Counted from the first letter of the stretch, positions 1-6,312 are shown. The stretch is DNA of 12,410 bases from Betaproteobacteria bacterium RIFCSPLOWO2_02_FULL_62_17 (GCA_001770355.1 MEQV01000024.1:338-12747), one strand, 5' to 3'. The notes: a model not told the origin generated them from the letters alone. Numbers and translations are program-made.

Positions 1-122
1 TTCGCGTCCACCGCATGGCAACCGAGGCAGCCGTTGCTCTTGGCCAGGGCCTCCGAGGCGTTCGCCGCGCCGGCGGTAAACATTCCAACTGCGACAATTG
101 CTGCGATCGTGATCGATTTCAT
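1..122 (-). CDS. Small c-type cytochrome, N-terminal part (c551/c552-like), cut by window edge
   Basis: Reading the minus strand from the ATG at 122-120 gives 40 codons that run off the left edge. The first ~22 residues (MKSITIAAIVAVG... ending TAGAANA) form a Sec signal peptide with a basic start, a hydrophobic core and an A-x-A cleavage site. The mature start SEALAKSNGCLGCHAVDA holds a CxxCH haem-attachment motif about 10 residues in, as in monohaem class I cytochromes c551/c552, which carry electrons in the periplasm. An AAAGGAA Shine-Dalgarno (134-128) lies 5 nt before the ATG and fixes the start. The gene is on the same strand as gspN and downstream of it, but a 176-bp gap with its own promoter-like signals suggests separate transcription. 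The distal Met haem ligand lies outside the window, so the exact class is not shown. A longer or multi-domain cytochrome is possible. Confidence 0.85.
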   Translation of the reverse strand, partial: MKSITIAAIVAVGMFTAGAANASEALAKSNGCLGCHAVDA

Positions 123-168
123 TTGCGTTCCTTTCGTGAAATGACTTGGCCAAAAAAGCGTTTGGCTA

Positions 169-174
169 AGCGTA
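169..174 (-). promoter_or_regulatory. Weak -10 element for the cytochrome c gene
   Basis: TACGCT on the minus strand keeps T1, A2 and T6 of the TATAAT consensus. It is proposed only because it sits at the spacing expected below the FNR/Anr-like box at 197-210. The predicted leader is about 40 nt and includes the Shine-Dalgarno. The match is poor by itself, as is usual for activator-dependent promoters. Confidence 0.3.
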
Positions 175-196
175 CCGAATCAGACCGAGGCGCACC

Positions 197-210
197 TTGA
201 GCTAAATCAA
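197..210 (-). promoter_or_regulatory. FNR/Anr-like binding site upstream of the cytochrome c gene
   Basis: The minus strand reads TTGATTTAGCTCAA. This matches the FNR/Anr/Dnr consensus TTGAT-N4-ATCAA except for one base in the second half-site. It lies about 75 bp upstream of the cytochrome ATG, in the gap between gspN and the cytochrome gene. If the site is centred at -41.5 (class II activation), transcription would start near 162, which places TACGCT (174-169) exactly at the -10. Oxygen- or nitric-oxide-responsive activation of the cytochrome is the inference; a chance match cannot be excluded. Confidence 0.55.
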
Positions 211-298
211 GGAAGGAATGTTCAATTTAAGGTTGGTCAGAACTACCATTGGGGCTAGCTGCAAACGTCGTTACGCTGAGTCCGGCAAGACGGGTTAA

Positions 299-1039
299 TT
301 AAAGCAGCAATTCGAAGCGGCCTTCGCCACGCTCTATCGCGATCAAACGCAGCAGCGGCGCGAGTTGCTCCAGCTGCTGCGGCGGAACACGAGCATTACC
401 CCGGAACACGGGGTTGCTCCCGCTCGCCCACGAACCCTGGCCTTCGAGCTGCAGCGGCCCCTGCAGCGTGCGCAGCGACGCCCGCACCGCAGCGCCGTCG
501 CCCTCGAAGCGCAGTTCATAGTCACCCAAAGGCGAGACGCGCGTAAACGCCGATCCGGCACCGCGCCATTGCAGCGTGGCGTTTCCCTGGACCGAGCCGC
601 GCCCGAACGTAAGCCGCGCAATGTGCAGCAGCATGTCACCGGTAAGCCCAAGCGGAGCGAGCTTGGGCACGCCCAAGCCGAGCGCCGCGGCCGGAAGGTT
701 GATGTCGGCGTCGGCCACTTCGACCTGCGACAGGGAAACCGTCACCGGAAAACTCTGCGCTGCATGATCCAGCGCAACTTCGAATAAAATCTTTCCACGC
801 AATAAATATGTGGGCCGAACATGCCAGACGATTTTCTTTGCGATTCCGCTGCGGCGGTTCGCATCGCGAATCTCGATCTGTCCCGCTCCCGACCATAGCG
901 TGCCGCTGGCTTCGGCGAGGCGCAGCCCGCCCGCGCTCACTTGCTGCAAATACGAGTCGATCAAGGTCGCCGGCGCGGCGGCAATAAGTCCGAGCGCAAA
1001 GGCAAGAAAGCCGAAACCAATCAGCCGCCAACGACTCAC
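299..1039 (-). CDS. gspN: Type II secretion system protein N
   Basis: This 246-residue protein matches the GspN family: one N-terminal membrane anchor (about residues 5-25) followed by a periplasmic beta-rich domain. The family-typical GTLWSG motif is at 46-51, and PLGLTG and SPLGDYELRFEG stretches follow. GspN is an accessory T2SS component found in only some systems; its exact role is poorly defined. The start is a GTG at 1039-1037 that overlaps the TGA of gspM by 4 nt (GTGA), so translation is probably coupled; there is no good Shine-Dalgarno. It is the last gene of the gspG-N unit. The 176 bp beyond it, up to the cytochrome ATG, show no clear hairpin with a U tract, so the operon terminator is not identified. 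Confidence 0.9.
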   Translation of the reverse strand: MSRWRLIGFGFLAFALGLIAAAPATLIDSYLQQVSAGGLRLAEASGTLWSGAGQIEIRDANRRSGIAKKIVWHVRPTYLLRGKILFEVALDHAAQSFPVTVSLSQVEVADADINLPAAALGLGVPKLAPLGLTGDMLLHIARLTFGRGSVQGNATLQWRGAGSAFTRVSPLGDYELRFEGDGAAVRASLRTLQGPLQLEGQGSWASGSNPVFRGNARVPPQQLEQLAPLLRLIAIERGEGRFELLL

Positions 1040-1527
1040 TGCGGCTTGGCGCGGGTGAAGGTGGCTGTCACGCTCACCAGACCCGGCGTGGTCAGGGCTT
1101 CGATGCGGCCGGTTTCAAGGCGGATATGCTGCGCCTGCAAGGTTCCAACCCAGCCGAGCCAATCCGCGAATGCGACGGAACCGAATACCACCTGCACCTG
1201 GTCCGCATCCCGGGCATCGATGCGCACCAACGCGCGCGCGAGTCCGGCTGCGGTGGCCTGCGCCTGCACCTGCGTGCGCAGATCGGTCTGAGGCGTGGGC
1301 GCGGCAGGCGCAGCGCGCACGCGCGCGAGCTCGTTTGCATCCACCTCCAGACGCTGCGCCTGCGCACGCAGGACGGACACGGAAGAACCCAGCTGCTGAC
1401 GCGCCCGATACGCCGACTGCACCAGCAACAGGTACAGCGCGATGCCCACGACCACCGCCAATATTCCGATAATCACCCGATCCCGCGGCGAGCGCGATTC
1501 CCACAGCTTGCGCATCCGAGCCATCAT
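1036..1527 (-). CDS. gspM: Type II secretion system protein M
   Basis: GspM is a bitopic inner-membrane protein of the assembly platform that pairs with GspL and helps anchor GspE and GspC. The 163-residue product has a short basic cytoplasmic tail (MRKLWESRSPRDR), one membrane helix at about residues 18-37, a probable short coiled coil at about 40-70 (RARQQLGSSVSVLRAQAQRL), an Ala/Pro linker, and a C-terminal ferredoxin-like domain. The size and layout fit the family, and the position between gspL and gspN supports the call. The ATG at 1527 overlaps the gspL TGA by 4 nt (ATGA). A second ATG follows directly at 1524, so the start could be one codon later. No strong Shine-Dalgarno is seen, which fits coupling to gspL. 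Confidence 0.93.
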   Translation of the reverse strand: MMARMRKLWESRSPRDRVIIGILAVVVGIALYLLLVQSAYRARQQLGSSVSVLRAQAQRLEVDANELARVRAAPAAPTPQTDLRTQVQAQATAAGLARALVRIDARDADQVQVVFGSVAFADWLGWVGTLQAQHIRLETGRIEALTTPGLVSVTATFTRAKPQ

Positions 1528-2747
1528 GATGAACGTACCGTGATGACGATGGTTCCGCCGCCGGCGCGGGCGGTGGCGGGGGCGGCGTCGGCCCCCATGT
1601 CGACCTGCAATCCGGACTGGCGCAGGCTTGCTACGATACGTTGTATGCCGGCGCCATCGATGCTGGCGAGTTCGAGCGTCATGCGTCCGCTCTCGTAGGA
1701 CGCGATGCGCAGTCCGCCCGCCGGCACCTGCTTCAGTGCGGGCGCCACATTCATTATCATCGGCAGGAAGTCGCCGCTATCCGGCTGGCTGACGGCGTGG
1801 CGCGCCTCGGTCAGTTTGCGCCGCATCTGCAACGCCGGGTCCGCTACGGCGACCGCGTCTGGAAATGCGGCACGGAAACGCGATTCCATCCGCGCACGCA
1901 GGCTGCTCTGTTCACTGGCGAGCCGCGTCCAGTCGACAACCAGCGCCAGCGCATGCACCGTCAGGGCGGCGCCCACGATCCAGGCAGCTGGCCGCATGCG
2001 TCTCGCGGTACCGGGGGCCAGCCGCCAGCGTGCGCGCTCCTGCGCGAGGCTGATACCGGCCTCGGGCGGCGCGCTGCGCCAGTCCCACGGTTCGGCATGG
2101 CGCAGCGCCACACCGAGCGCGCGTTGCCACGACTCGATTTCAGGCAATGAGTCGGGCGCAGTCTCGTGCACGGCGATCGACGCCGGGGCCGCGCCGCGCG
2201 TTTTTGCCTCGTCGAGCATCAGCCGCAACGACAGCGGCGGAGAACTCCGGTCGCCGCAATCGGTCGCCGCGCCTTCGAATTCTGCCTTACGCACGAATCC
2301 CTCGCGGCCGTCCCAGGCGAGGCTCCATTCGCTCGCGATCCACGGCAACATCAGGGTTTCGCAATGCACTTCGTAGCCGCGGATGCCGACAGCGTCGAGC
2401 GCGTCGTGCCAGGCCTTGAGTCCACGCCGGTCTGCGACGGCGAGCACATCGGTATCGCCGGCGGAGCCGAGCCAACTCACCTGGTTGGCATCGGGGTCGC
2501 CCAAGGTTTCGTCTTCCACGGCATAGGCAAGCACCGACCCCGCATGACGCCTGGCCGCTTGCGGCAGGCGCGCACGGGTGATCAGCACTTCTGCCGCGGG
2601 AAGCACTAGTTGCACGCGCGCGGCGAGCTGCGGCAACTGCGCCAGCGGGCCATCTCCTAAGACGGGTTCGCGGCCGTCGCCGACCAGCGCCCATTTACAC
2701 CGTTGTGGCGTGTCGCGCAAAGAACAATAGATTCGAAGCAGGCTCAT
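1524..2747 (-). CDS. gspL: Type II secretion system protein L
   Basis: GspL links the cytoplasmic ATPase GspE to the periplasmic pseudopilus machinery. The 407-residue product has an N-terminal actin-like cytoplasmic domain (about 1-245), a single membrane helix at about 253-272 (AAWIVGAALTVHALALVV), and a periplasmic part with a probable coiled segment (275-320) and a ferredoxin-like C-terminal domain (about 325-407). The reading frame is open further upstream, but the ATG at 2747 is preferred. AGGA lies 7 nt before it, the protein begins MSLLRIYCSL as GspL proteins usually do, and a longer form would run into gspK with an Arg-rich, unrelated sequence. It starts 22 nt after the gspK stop and overlaps gspM by 4 nt. 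Confidence 0.93.
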   Translation of the reverse strand: MSLLRIYCSLRDTPQRCKWALVGDGREPVLGDGPLAQLPQLAARVQLVLPAAEVLITRARLPQAARRHAGSVLAYAVEDETLGDPDANQVSWLGSAGDTDVLAVADRRGLKAWHDALDAVGIRGYEVHCETLMLPWIASEWSLAWDGREGFVRKAEFEGAATDCGDRSSPPLSLRLMLDEAKTRGAAPASIAVHETAPDSLPEIESWQRALGVALRHAEPWDWRSAPPEAGISLAQERARWRLAPGTARRMRPAAWIVGAALTVHALALVVDWTRLASEQSSLRARMESRFRAAFPDAVAVADPALQMRRKLTEARHAVSQPDSGDFLPMIMNVAPALKQVPAGGLRIASYESGRMTLELASIDGAGIQRIVASLRQSGLQVDMGADAAPATARAGGGTIVITVRSS

Positions 2748-2769
2748 AGCGTAGTCCTGATTAAGGTGT

Positions 2770-3684
2770 TCATAGATACTTGCGCCATACGATATCAGGC
2801 CAGCCGGAGCCCGCGCGCACGAGCAGCGCCTTGCCGCGCGCCTGCGCACCGCCGATGGTGACGCGCAGTGTCGCCATAAAGTAATCGCTGCTCACGCCAA
2901 TGCCGCCCGCGCCCGCCTCAGCTCCCCGCGGAAGCAGCTTGAGAAAGTCGTCACTGCTGCGAAAATAGGTCCGATTGCGCTGCGCCACCAACAATTGGGC
3001 TCCCCCAAGGTCCAGCCCGTCGACCACTGCCGCAATAACTTCCGCCGGTGCGGTATTCACATTGACTGCGGTGTAGCGGGGCAGCGCCGATACGTAAGGA
3101 CGCAGGCGCGCGCGCACATTGTCGTTGAAGCCGCTCACCAGCGCGAGTTCGGCCACATCGATCAGCGGCCGGTTAGCGCTAAGGTAAGGCGGATCCAACG
3201 AAAGATAGTATTCGTCCTCCGCCCCATCCTGCGGCTGCGGCAGGTTGTCCGCGTCGATCCAGTCTGCGAGCGCCTCGGCTAGTTCACCAGGCAAGCCCAA
3301 AGTGGTCAGCAGATTGTGAAAATGCGCCAGCTGAGCGAGGTTGATCTTGCCCCCAATTACCAGGTTGTTCAAATTGAATGCGCCCTGTTGATCCTCGATC
3401 TGGCCCACGAGTTCACCGTTCTCGACCGGCATTGGCGGCAACCTCAACGCCCATGGTTCGCCCAGATGATCGACGTTGCTCAAGCGCCGGTCATCGGCGA
3501 GGACCGCGCGCGCCCAATCCGCTCCGGCCAGCAGCACCGCCCGCGCCTGGATGTGGTCGGTGGTCAACTCGACCTGACGTGACCAAGTGCTCTGCGAAAC
3601 CATGATCGACGCCGCAGCCATTGCAGCAAGCGCGACCACGCCCATGGCGAACACGATGGCGACGCCGCGCTGGCGCGTTCTCAT
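2770..3684 (-). CDS. gspK: Type II secretion system minor pseudopilin K
   Basis: GspK caps the pseudopilus tip together with GspI and GspJ. The 304-residue product starts with a prepilin leader MRTRQRG cut before VAIVFAMG, then a hydrophobic helix to about residue 29. Position +5 of the mature protein is Phe, not Glu, as expected for GspK, which generally lacks Glu5. Family motifs include GQIEDQQGAFNLNNL (94-108), DWIDADN (141-147), the acidic DEYYLSLDPPYLSANRPL stretch (157-174) and VNVNTAPAEVI (207-217). The large insert between the strands is typical of K. The ATG at 3684 overlaps the gspJ TGA (ATGA). The frame is open further upstream within gspJ, but that extension is a shadow of gspJ with no pseudopilin features. 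Confidence 0.95.
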   Translation of the reverse strand: MRTRQRGVAIVFAMGVVALAAMAAASIMVSQSTWSRQVELTTDHIQARAVLLAGADWARAVLADDRRLSNVDHLGEPWALRLPPMPVENGELVGQIEDQQGAFNLNNLVIGGKINLAQLAHFHNLLTTLGLPGELAEALADWIDADNLPQPQDGAEDEYYLSLDPPYLSANRPLIDVAELALVSGFNDNVRARLRPYVSALPRYTAVNVNTAPAEVIAAVVDGLDLGGAQLLVAQRNRTYFRSSDDFLKLLPRGAEAGAGGIGVSSDYFMATLRVTIGGAQARGKALLVRAGSGWPDIVWRKYL

Positions 3685-4265
3685 GACTGCAGCACGAATA
3701 CGCGCACGATTTCCTCGTTCGAGGCGAGCACGATGCGCAGGCGCACAGCGCGTGGAATCTGCAGGTCGGTGGGCGAGTTGGGCCAGGCGTCGACCCAGGC
3801 AAGAGCAGGATTGAGATACTGCAACTCGAAAGTTTTCACGCCGGCCAAAACGGGGTAGCGCGCGGGGAGTGTATTGGGCGCTACATCCAGCCCCGGCCAC
3901 AACCACAACTCGATCTCTTGTTTTTCGTTCAGCCGGTAGCCAATCCGCCGCGCCGTGTCTACGCCCTCGGTCGAGGCGAAGCGGCTGAATTCGAGGTTCA
4001 CCGCTGCCGTCACGGCCGGCGCGCCGCGCCATGCCGGCGCGAGGCCATCCGGGGTGCGCACAGCGCGCGGCGCTGCGAGTTCGACATCGCGCTCGAAGCG
4101 CGTGAAGAAAGCCGCCACGCGCCGCCATTTGTCGGTTTCCTGCTTGACGTGCTCACGTGCGTCGAGCACTGCACCTAGTCCGCGATAGGACATCAGCGCG
4201 AGCAGCGACAGCACCAGTATCGCGGTCATGAGCTCGATCAGCGTGAAGCCGCGGTGGAGCTTCAT
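3681..4265 (-). CDS. gspJ: Type II secretion system minor pseudopilin J
   Basis: This 194-residue protein has a short class III leader MKLHRG followed by FTLIELMTAILVLSLLALMS, with Glu at +5 of the mature protein. The prepilin peptidase would cleave after Gly6 and methylate Phe. Downstream are the J-family features REHVKQETDKWRRVAAFFTRFERDVE (about 37-62) and GVKTFELQYLN, where the beta-sheet domain packs against I and K in the tip complex. The ATG at 4265 overlaps the gspI stop (ATGA), and the gspK start overlaps its own stop, so I, J and K are probably made in fixed ratios. A GGGGTCGGG stretch upstream of the ATG could serve as a Shine-Dalgarno. Confidence 0.95.
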   Translation of the reverse strand: MKLHRGFTLIELMTAILVLSLLALMSYRGLGAVLDAREHVKQETDKWRRVAAFFTRFERDVELAAPRAVRTPDGLAPAWRGAPAVTAAVNLEFSRFASTEGVDTARRIGYRLNEKQEIELWLWPGLDVAPNTLPARYPVLAGVKTFELQYLNPALAWVDAWPNSPTDLQIPRAVRLRIVLASNEEIVRVFVLQS

Positions 4266-4657
4266 CTGCCCGACCCCGGCGAATTAACGATGAATCCGGC
4301 GAGGTGCGCCAGGGAATGCGTCTCTTCGGCAGTCGCGAAAACCCGCACATCGACACGGCGGAAGGCCGGGTGCGGCGTGGCTATGATTTCCTCGCGCCAG
4401 GCGAAGTCCAAGCCGCCTTCGCGTGAAGTACCCCGCTGTATGCCCAGCGGCAGCCAGTCCGCGCGGGCGCGATGTTCCGCCAGAAGATTTTCCGCAACCC
4501 AGCCCGCAAGCAACCGCGAGCGAAGTTCGTCTGCATTGTTAGTGCCCTGTCCGGCCGCGCGCAGCGCCGACAGCAGCGCGATTGAGACGATGGCCAGTGC
4601 GACCAGCACTTCGACCAGGGTGAATCCATTGCGCCTAGCGCAATGCCACTTCGCCAT
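4262..4657 (-). CDS. gspI: Type II secretion system minor pseudopilin I
   Basis: GspI is the tip-complex pseudopilin that binds J and K. The 131-residue product has leader MAKWHCARRNG and mature start FTLVEVLVALAIVSIALLSALRA with Glu at +5. The downstream domain with NNADELRSRLLAGWVAENLLAE resembles the family's conserved helix. A start 12 codons further upstream (4693) is open, but the ATG at 4657 is preferred. It is preceded by GAAGGA about 7 nt away, and it gives a leader of normal length without the odd Cys-rich MKCACCWAKESP extension. This start lies inside the end of gspH (23-nt overlap), so the ribosome site for gspI is embedded in gspH coding sequence. Confidence 0.92.
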   Translation of the reverse strand: MAKWHCARRNGFTLVEVLVALAIVSIALLSALRAAGQGTNNADELRSRLLAGWVAENLLAEHRARADWLPLGIQRGTSREGGLDFAWREEIIATPHPAFRRVDVRVFATAEETHSLAHLAGFIVNSPGSGR

Positions 4658-5156
4658 TGGCGATTCCTTCGCCCAGCAACACGCGCACTTCACCGACAGG
4701 AGACCCCGTGACTGCGTAATGCGCGGCGCCTAGCGACATGCCGATCGCGAATGCCAGCGACGCGCCCTGGGAGGTGAACTCCAGGCGCATCGCGCCCCGC
4801 GGCCGCATGTTTTCAACACGGAATCTGGAAACCACCATGCCCTGCGGCAGGGTTCGCGCGCGCAGCAGTTCGCTATCACGGATTTCGGACCAGCTGGCGT
4901 CGTCGCCGGCGCGCCAGAAGCGGTAGCCTGATTCGTCGGCGGTCCAGGCGATGGACTTTCCGGTGAGCCGCGCTTCCATGGCGGCGAAGTCCAGAAGCTG
5001 CGACAGGCGCTCGGCCTCCAGTTGCAGCACGGCGCGATCGTCCGGCCGCGTAATGGTGCTGACCAGTCCGATAAAAAGCCCCATGATCATCAACACCACG
5101 AGCATCTCGACGAGCGTAAAGCCCCGTCGGCGTCCCGAGATAGTCATACTTTTCAT
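4635..5156 (-). CDS. gspH: Type II secretion system minor pseudopilin H
   Basis: This 173-residue protein has leader MKSMTISGRRRG and mature start FTLVEMLVVLMIMGLFIGLVS with Glu at +5. The downstream RLSQLLDFAAMEARLTGKSIAW segment fits the GspH/FimT-type fold, with the usual helix followed by two beta-sheets (GYRFWR, GMVVSRFRVEN, MRLEFTSQGASLAFAI). GspH is thought to join the major pseudopilus rod to the I-J-K tip. It begins 10 nt after the gspG stop. The ATG at 5156 is chosen for leader length; a second in-frame ATG at 5147 would give a 9-residue leader and cannot be excluded. Neither has a strong Shine-Dalgarno, so re-initiation after gspG is likely. Confidence 0.92.
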   Translation of the reverse strand: MKSMTISGRRRGFTLVEMLVVLMIMGLFIGLVSTITRPDDRAVLQLEAERLSQLLDFAAMEARLTGKSIAWTADESGYRFWRAGDDASWSEIRDSELLRARTLPQGMVVSRFRVENMRPRGAMRLEFTSQGASLAFAIGMSLGAAHYAVTGSPVGEVRVLLGEGIANGEVALR

Positions 5157-5166
5157 TGCAGCTGCG

Positions 5167-5616
5167 CTAGAGATTCCAGGAACCGATGTCAGCGTCGTTG
5201 CCCTCGCCGCCGGGCGCCCCGTCGGCCCCGTAGCTGAAAAGGTCGACTTCGCCGCGCACTCCGGGATACAGGTACCCGTAGGGATTGCCCCAAGGGTCTT
5301 TGGGCAGCCGCTCGATGTAACCGCCCGGCTTCCAGTTGAGCGGAATCGGCGAGGTCGTCGGCTTGGCGAGCAGCGCCTGCAATCCCTGTTCGGTGCTAGG
5401 GTAGCGTTGATTGTCCAGCCGGTAGAGCTTGAGCGCCTGCATCAGGCTCGCGATGTCCTGTTTTGCAGCGATCACCCTCGCCTCGTCCGGGCGACTGATA
5501 ATCTTGGGCACAACCAGGGCGGCGAGTATGCCCAGAATCACGACGACCACCATGATTTCGAGCAAAGTAAAGCCACGTTGCCCGCGAATCCCGATCAGCA
5601 TCGCTAAATGATCCAT
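5167..5616 (-). CDS. gspG: Type II secretion system major pseudopilin G
   Basis: GspG forms the shaft of the pseudopilus, which pushes substrates through the secretin. The 149-residue product has a basic leader ending GIRGQRG, cleavage before FTLLEIMVVVVILGILAALVVPKI (Glu at +5), the family block AAKQDIASLMQALKLYRLDN, the RYPSTEQGLQAL motif and PWGNPYGYLYPG. The C-terminal DLFSYGADGAPGGEGNDADIG carries the acidic residues of the GspG calcium site. It is the first gene of the G-N unit and is transcribed away from gspC. The ATG at 5616 gives a 15-residue leader; an in-frame ATG at 5601 would give a 10-residue leader. Neither has a clear Shine-Dalgarno. A strong hairpin lies 12 nt upstream of the 5616 start. 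Confidence 0.97.
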   Translation of the reverse strand: MDHLAMLIGIRGQRGFTLLEIMVVVVILGILAALVVPKIISRPDEARVIAAKQDIASLMQALKLYRLDNQRYPSTEQGLQALLAKPTTSPIPLNWKPGGYIERLPKDPWGNPYGYLYPGVRGEVDLFSYGADGAPGGEGNDADIGSWNL

Positions 5617-5627
5617 GTCAATAATTG

Positions 5628-5650
5628 CCGCTTTCGCGTCTCGAAAGCGG
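5628..5650 (-). repeat. Perfect 9-bp inverted repeat in the gspG leader
   Basis: Arms CCGCTTTCG (5628-5636) and CGAAAGCGG (5642-5650) are exact reverse complements around a 5-base loop. In a gspG transcript starting near 5707 this stem would end 11 nt before the ATG at 5616, over the place where a Shine-Dalgarno should be. No T-rich tract follows on either strand, so it is not a typical intrinsic terminator. It could be an operator for a dimeric regulator or an RNA element that controls gspG translation or stability. These roles are inference; the symmetry itself is directly visible. Confidence 0.7.
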
Positions 5651-5668
5651 TACCAGCCATTCTATAAT
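5640..5668 (+). promoter_or_regulatory. Possible upstream gspC promoter (P1)
   Basis: A perfect TATAAT at 5663-5668 lies within the block CCATTCTATAATGCC (5657-5671). The best -35-like sequence is CTCGAA (5640-5645, 17-bp spacing) or TCGAAA (16-bp spacing, 4 of 6 matches to TTGACA). It overlaps the right arm of the hairpin at 5628-5650, so a protein bound there could block it. A transcript from here would contain the second TATAAT block as leader. Confidence 0.35.
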
Positions 5669-5694
5669 GCCCCACCGCACGCACAACTGGCCGG

Positions 5695-5723
5695 CTCGAT
5701 TATTAGGGTTTCCATTATATAAT
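5695..5723 (+). promoter_or_regulatory. Likely gspC promoter (P2)
   Basis: A perfect TATAAT at 5718-5723 lies in CCATTATATAATGCC (5712-5726), with CTCGAT at 5695-5700 in the -35 position at 17-bp spacing. The -35 is poor, so an activator may be needed. Transcription would begin near 5730, leaving about 70 nt before the gspC ATG at 5800. The in-frame ATG at 5722 overlaps this -10 and is therefore unlikely to be a start codon for transcripts from P2. Confidence 0.5.
5714..5723 (-). promoter_or_regulatory. Palindromic -10, possible gspG operon promoter
   Basis: ATTATATAAT is a perfect 10-bp palindrome, so the minus strand also reads TATAAT (5719-5714). It could act as the -10 for gspG-N, with a start near 5707 and a leader of about 90 nt containing the hairpin at 5628-5650. 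No good -35 is seen at 16-18 bp upstream on this strand. If both strands use the element, the two T2SS half-operons would compete for polymerase at one site. Confidence 0.35.
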
Positions 5724-5799
5724 GCCAACCGGTATATCCGGCCGATTAGCTCTGCCCGGCCTAAACGTTTTCCAACGCGCGAATAACGATAGACTCAGA

Positions 5800-6279
5800 A
5801 TGCAGTCGATTTCGTTTGGACGATCCGGTCTTGCGCAAACGGTTCTCGTATTCTTGCTGACGCTCACCGCAGTTGCACTGTTTGGAGCGGTGCTCGCCTA
5901 CTGGACCTGGGCGTGGCTTGCGCCGCGTGCCGAGCCGCGCATAGAGCCAACAGCGGCGCAAAGCGGCGGCGCGGCCTCCGCCCGCGCCATCTTCGGCAGC
6001 GTGCCGAGCAATCAGACGGCGGCAGCTCCTACCGGAATTGCGATCAGACTGCTCGGCGTCGTGGCCGCCTCGGGCGGCCGGCGCGGTTACGCGGTGGTGC
6101 AAATAGAAGCCAAGCAGATTCTGGCCTTGCAAGAGGGCGAGAACCTCGCCCCCGGCATCCGGCTGGCCGAAGTCCGTCCCGATCACGTAATCCTGGAGCG
6201 CAATGGAGTGAGGGAAAAACTCGCGTTGCCGGAGAAGCGCGTTACCGCGGCACCTGCCGCTCAAACGGTTAACAAATGA
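5800..6279 (+). CDS. gspC: Type II secretion system protein C, short form without PDZ domain
   Basis: GspC spans the inner membrane and connects the platform to the secretin. The 159-residue product has a short cytoplasmic tail, one membrane helix at about residues 12-37, a Pro/Ala linker, and a homology region (about 60-145). That region begins IFGSVPSN and continues AIRLLGVVAASGGRRGYAVVQ, ILALQEGENLAPGIRLAEVRPDHVILERNG. This part binds the N0 domain of GspD. The protein ends about 15 residues later, with none of the C-terminal PDZ or coiled-coil region of longer GspC proteins. The ATG at 5800 is chosen because the only earlier in-frame ATG (5722) lies within the -10 of the likely promoter. 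No strong Shine-Dalgarno is seen. It is first in the C-D-E-F unit, 33 nt before gspD. Confidence 0.9.
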   Translation: MQSISFGRSGLAQTVLVFLLTLTAVALFGAVLAYWTWAWLAPRAEPRIEPTAAQSGGAASARAIFGSVPSNQTAAAPTGIAIRLLGVVAASGGRRGYAVVQIEAKQILALQEGENLAPGIRLAEVRPDHVILERNGVREKLALPEKRVTAAPAAQTVNK

Positions 6280-6286
6280 CGTCCCG

Positions 6287-6306
6287 CCGAGGGTGCGTCC
6301 GAGGGT
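6287..6306 (+). promoter_or_regulatory. Duplicated ribosome-binding word before gspD
   Basis: CCGAGGGT occurs twice, at 6287-6294 and 6299-6306, 12 bp apart in the short gspC-gspD gap. The second copy provides GAGG 8 nt before the gspD ATG at 6313 and is the likely Shine-Dalgarno. The first is too far away to initiate at that ATG. Confidence 0.5.
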
Positions 6307-6312
6307 AGACCT

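Larger units (their letters stand above)
5691..5748. repeat. Direct repeat CCGGC(T)CGATTA flanking the gspC -10
   Basis: CCGGCTCGATTA (5691-5702) and CCGGCCGATTA (5738-5748) are the same word apart from one extra T in the first copy. They lie 47 bp apart and bracket the TATAAT palindrome. Their placement would suit two binding sites for one regulator, but the length is short enough for chance. Confidence 0.35.

Noticed and set aside
15..200. Plus-strand 61-codon frame over the left edge
   Set aside because: It is antisense to the cytochrome c start and its promoter region and has no family resemblance.
2748..2849. 34-residue N-terminal extension of GspL
   Set aside because: It overlaps the end of gspK, is not GspL-like, and the ATG at 2747 has a good Shine-Dalgarno.
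3685..4128. Upstream extension of the gspK frame
   Set aside because: The extension lies wholly in gspJ coding sequence, is Arg/Ala-rich, and would bury the prepilin leader of GspK inside the protein.
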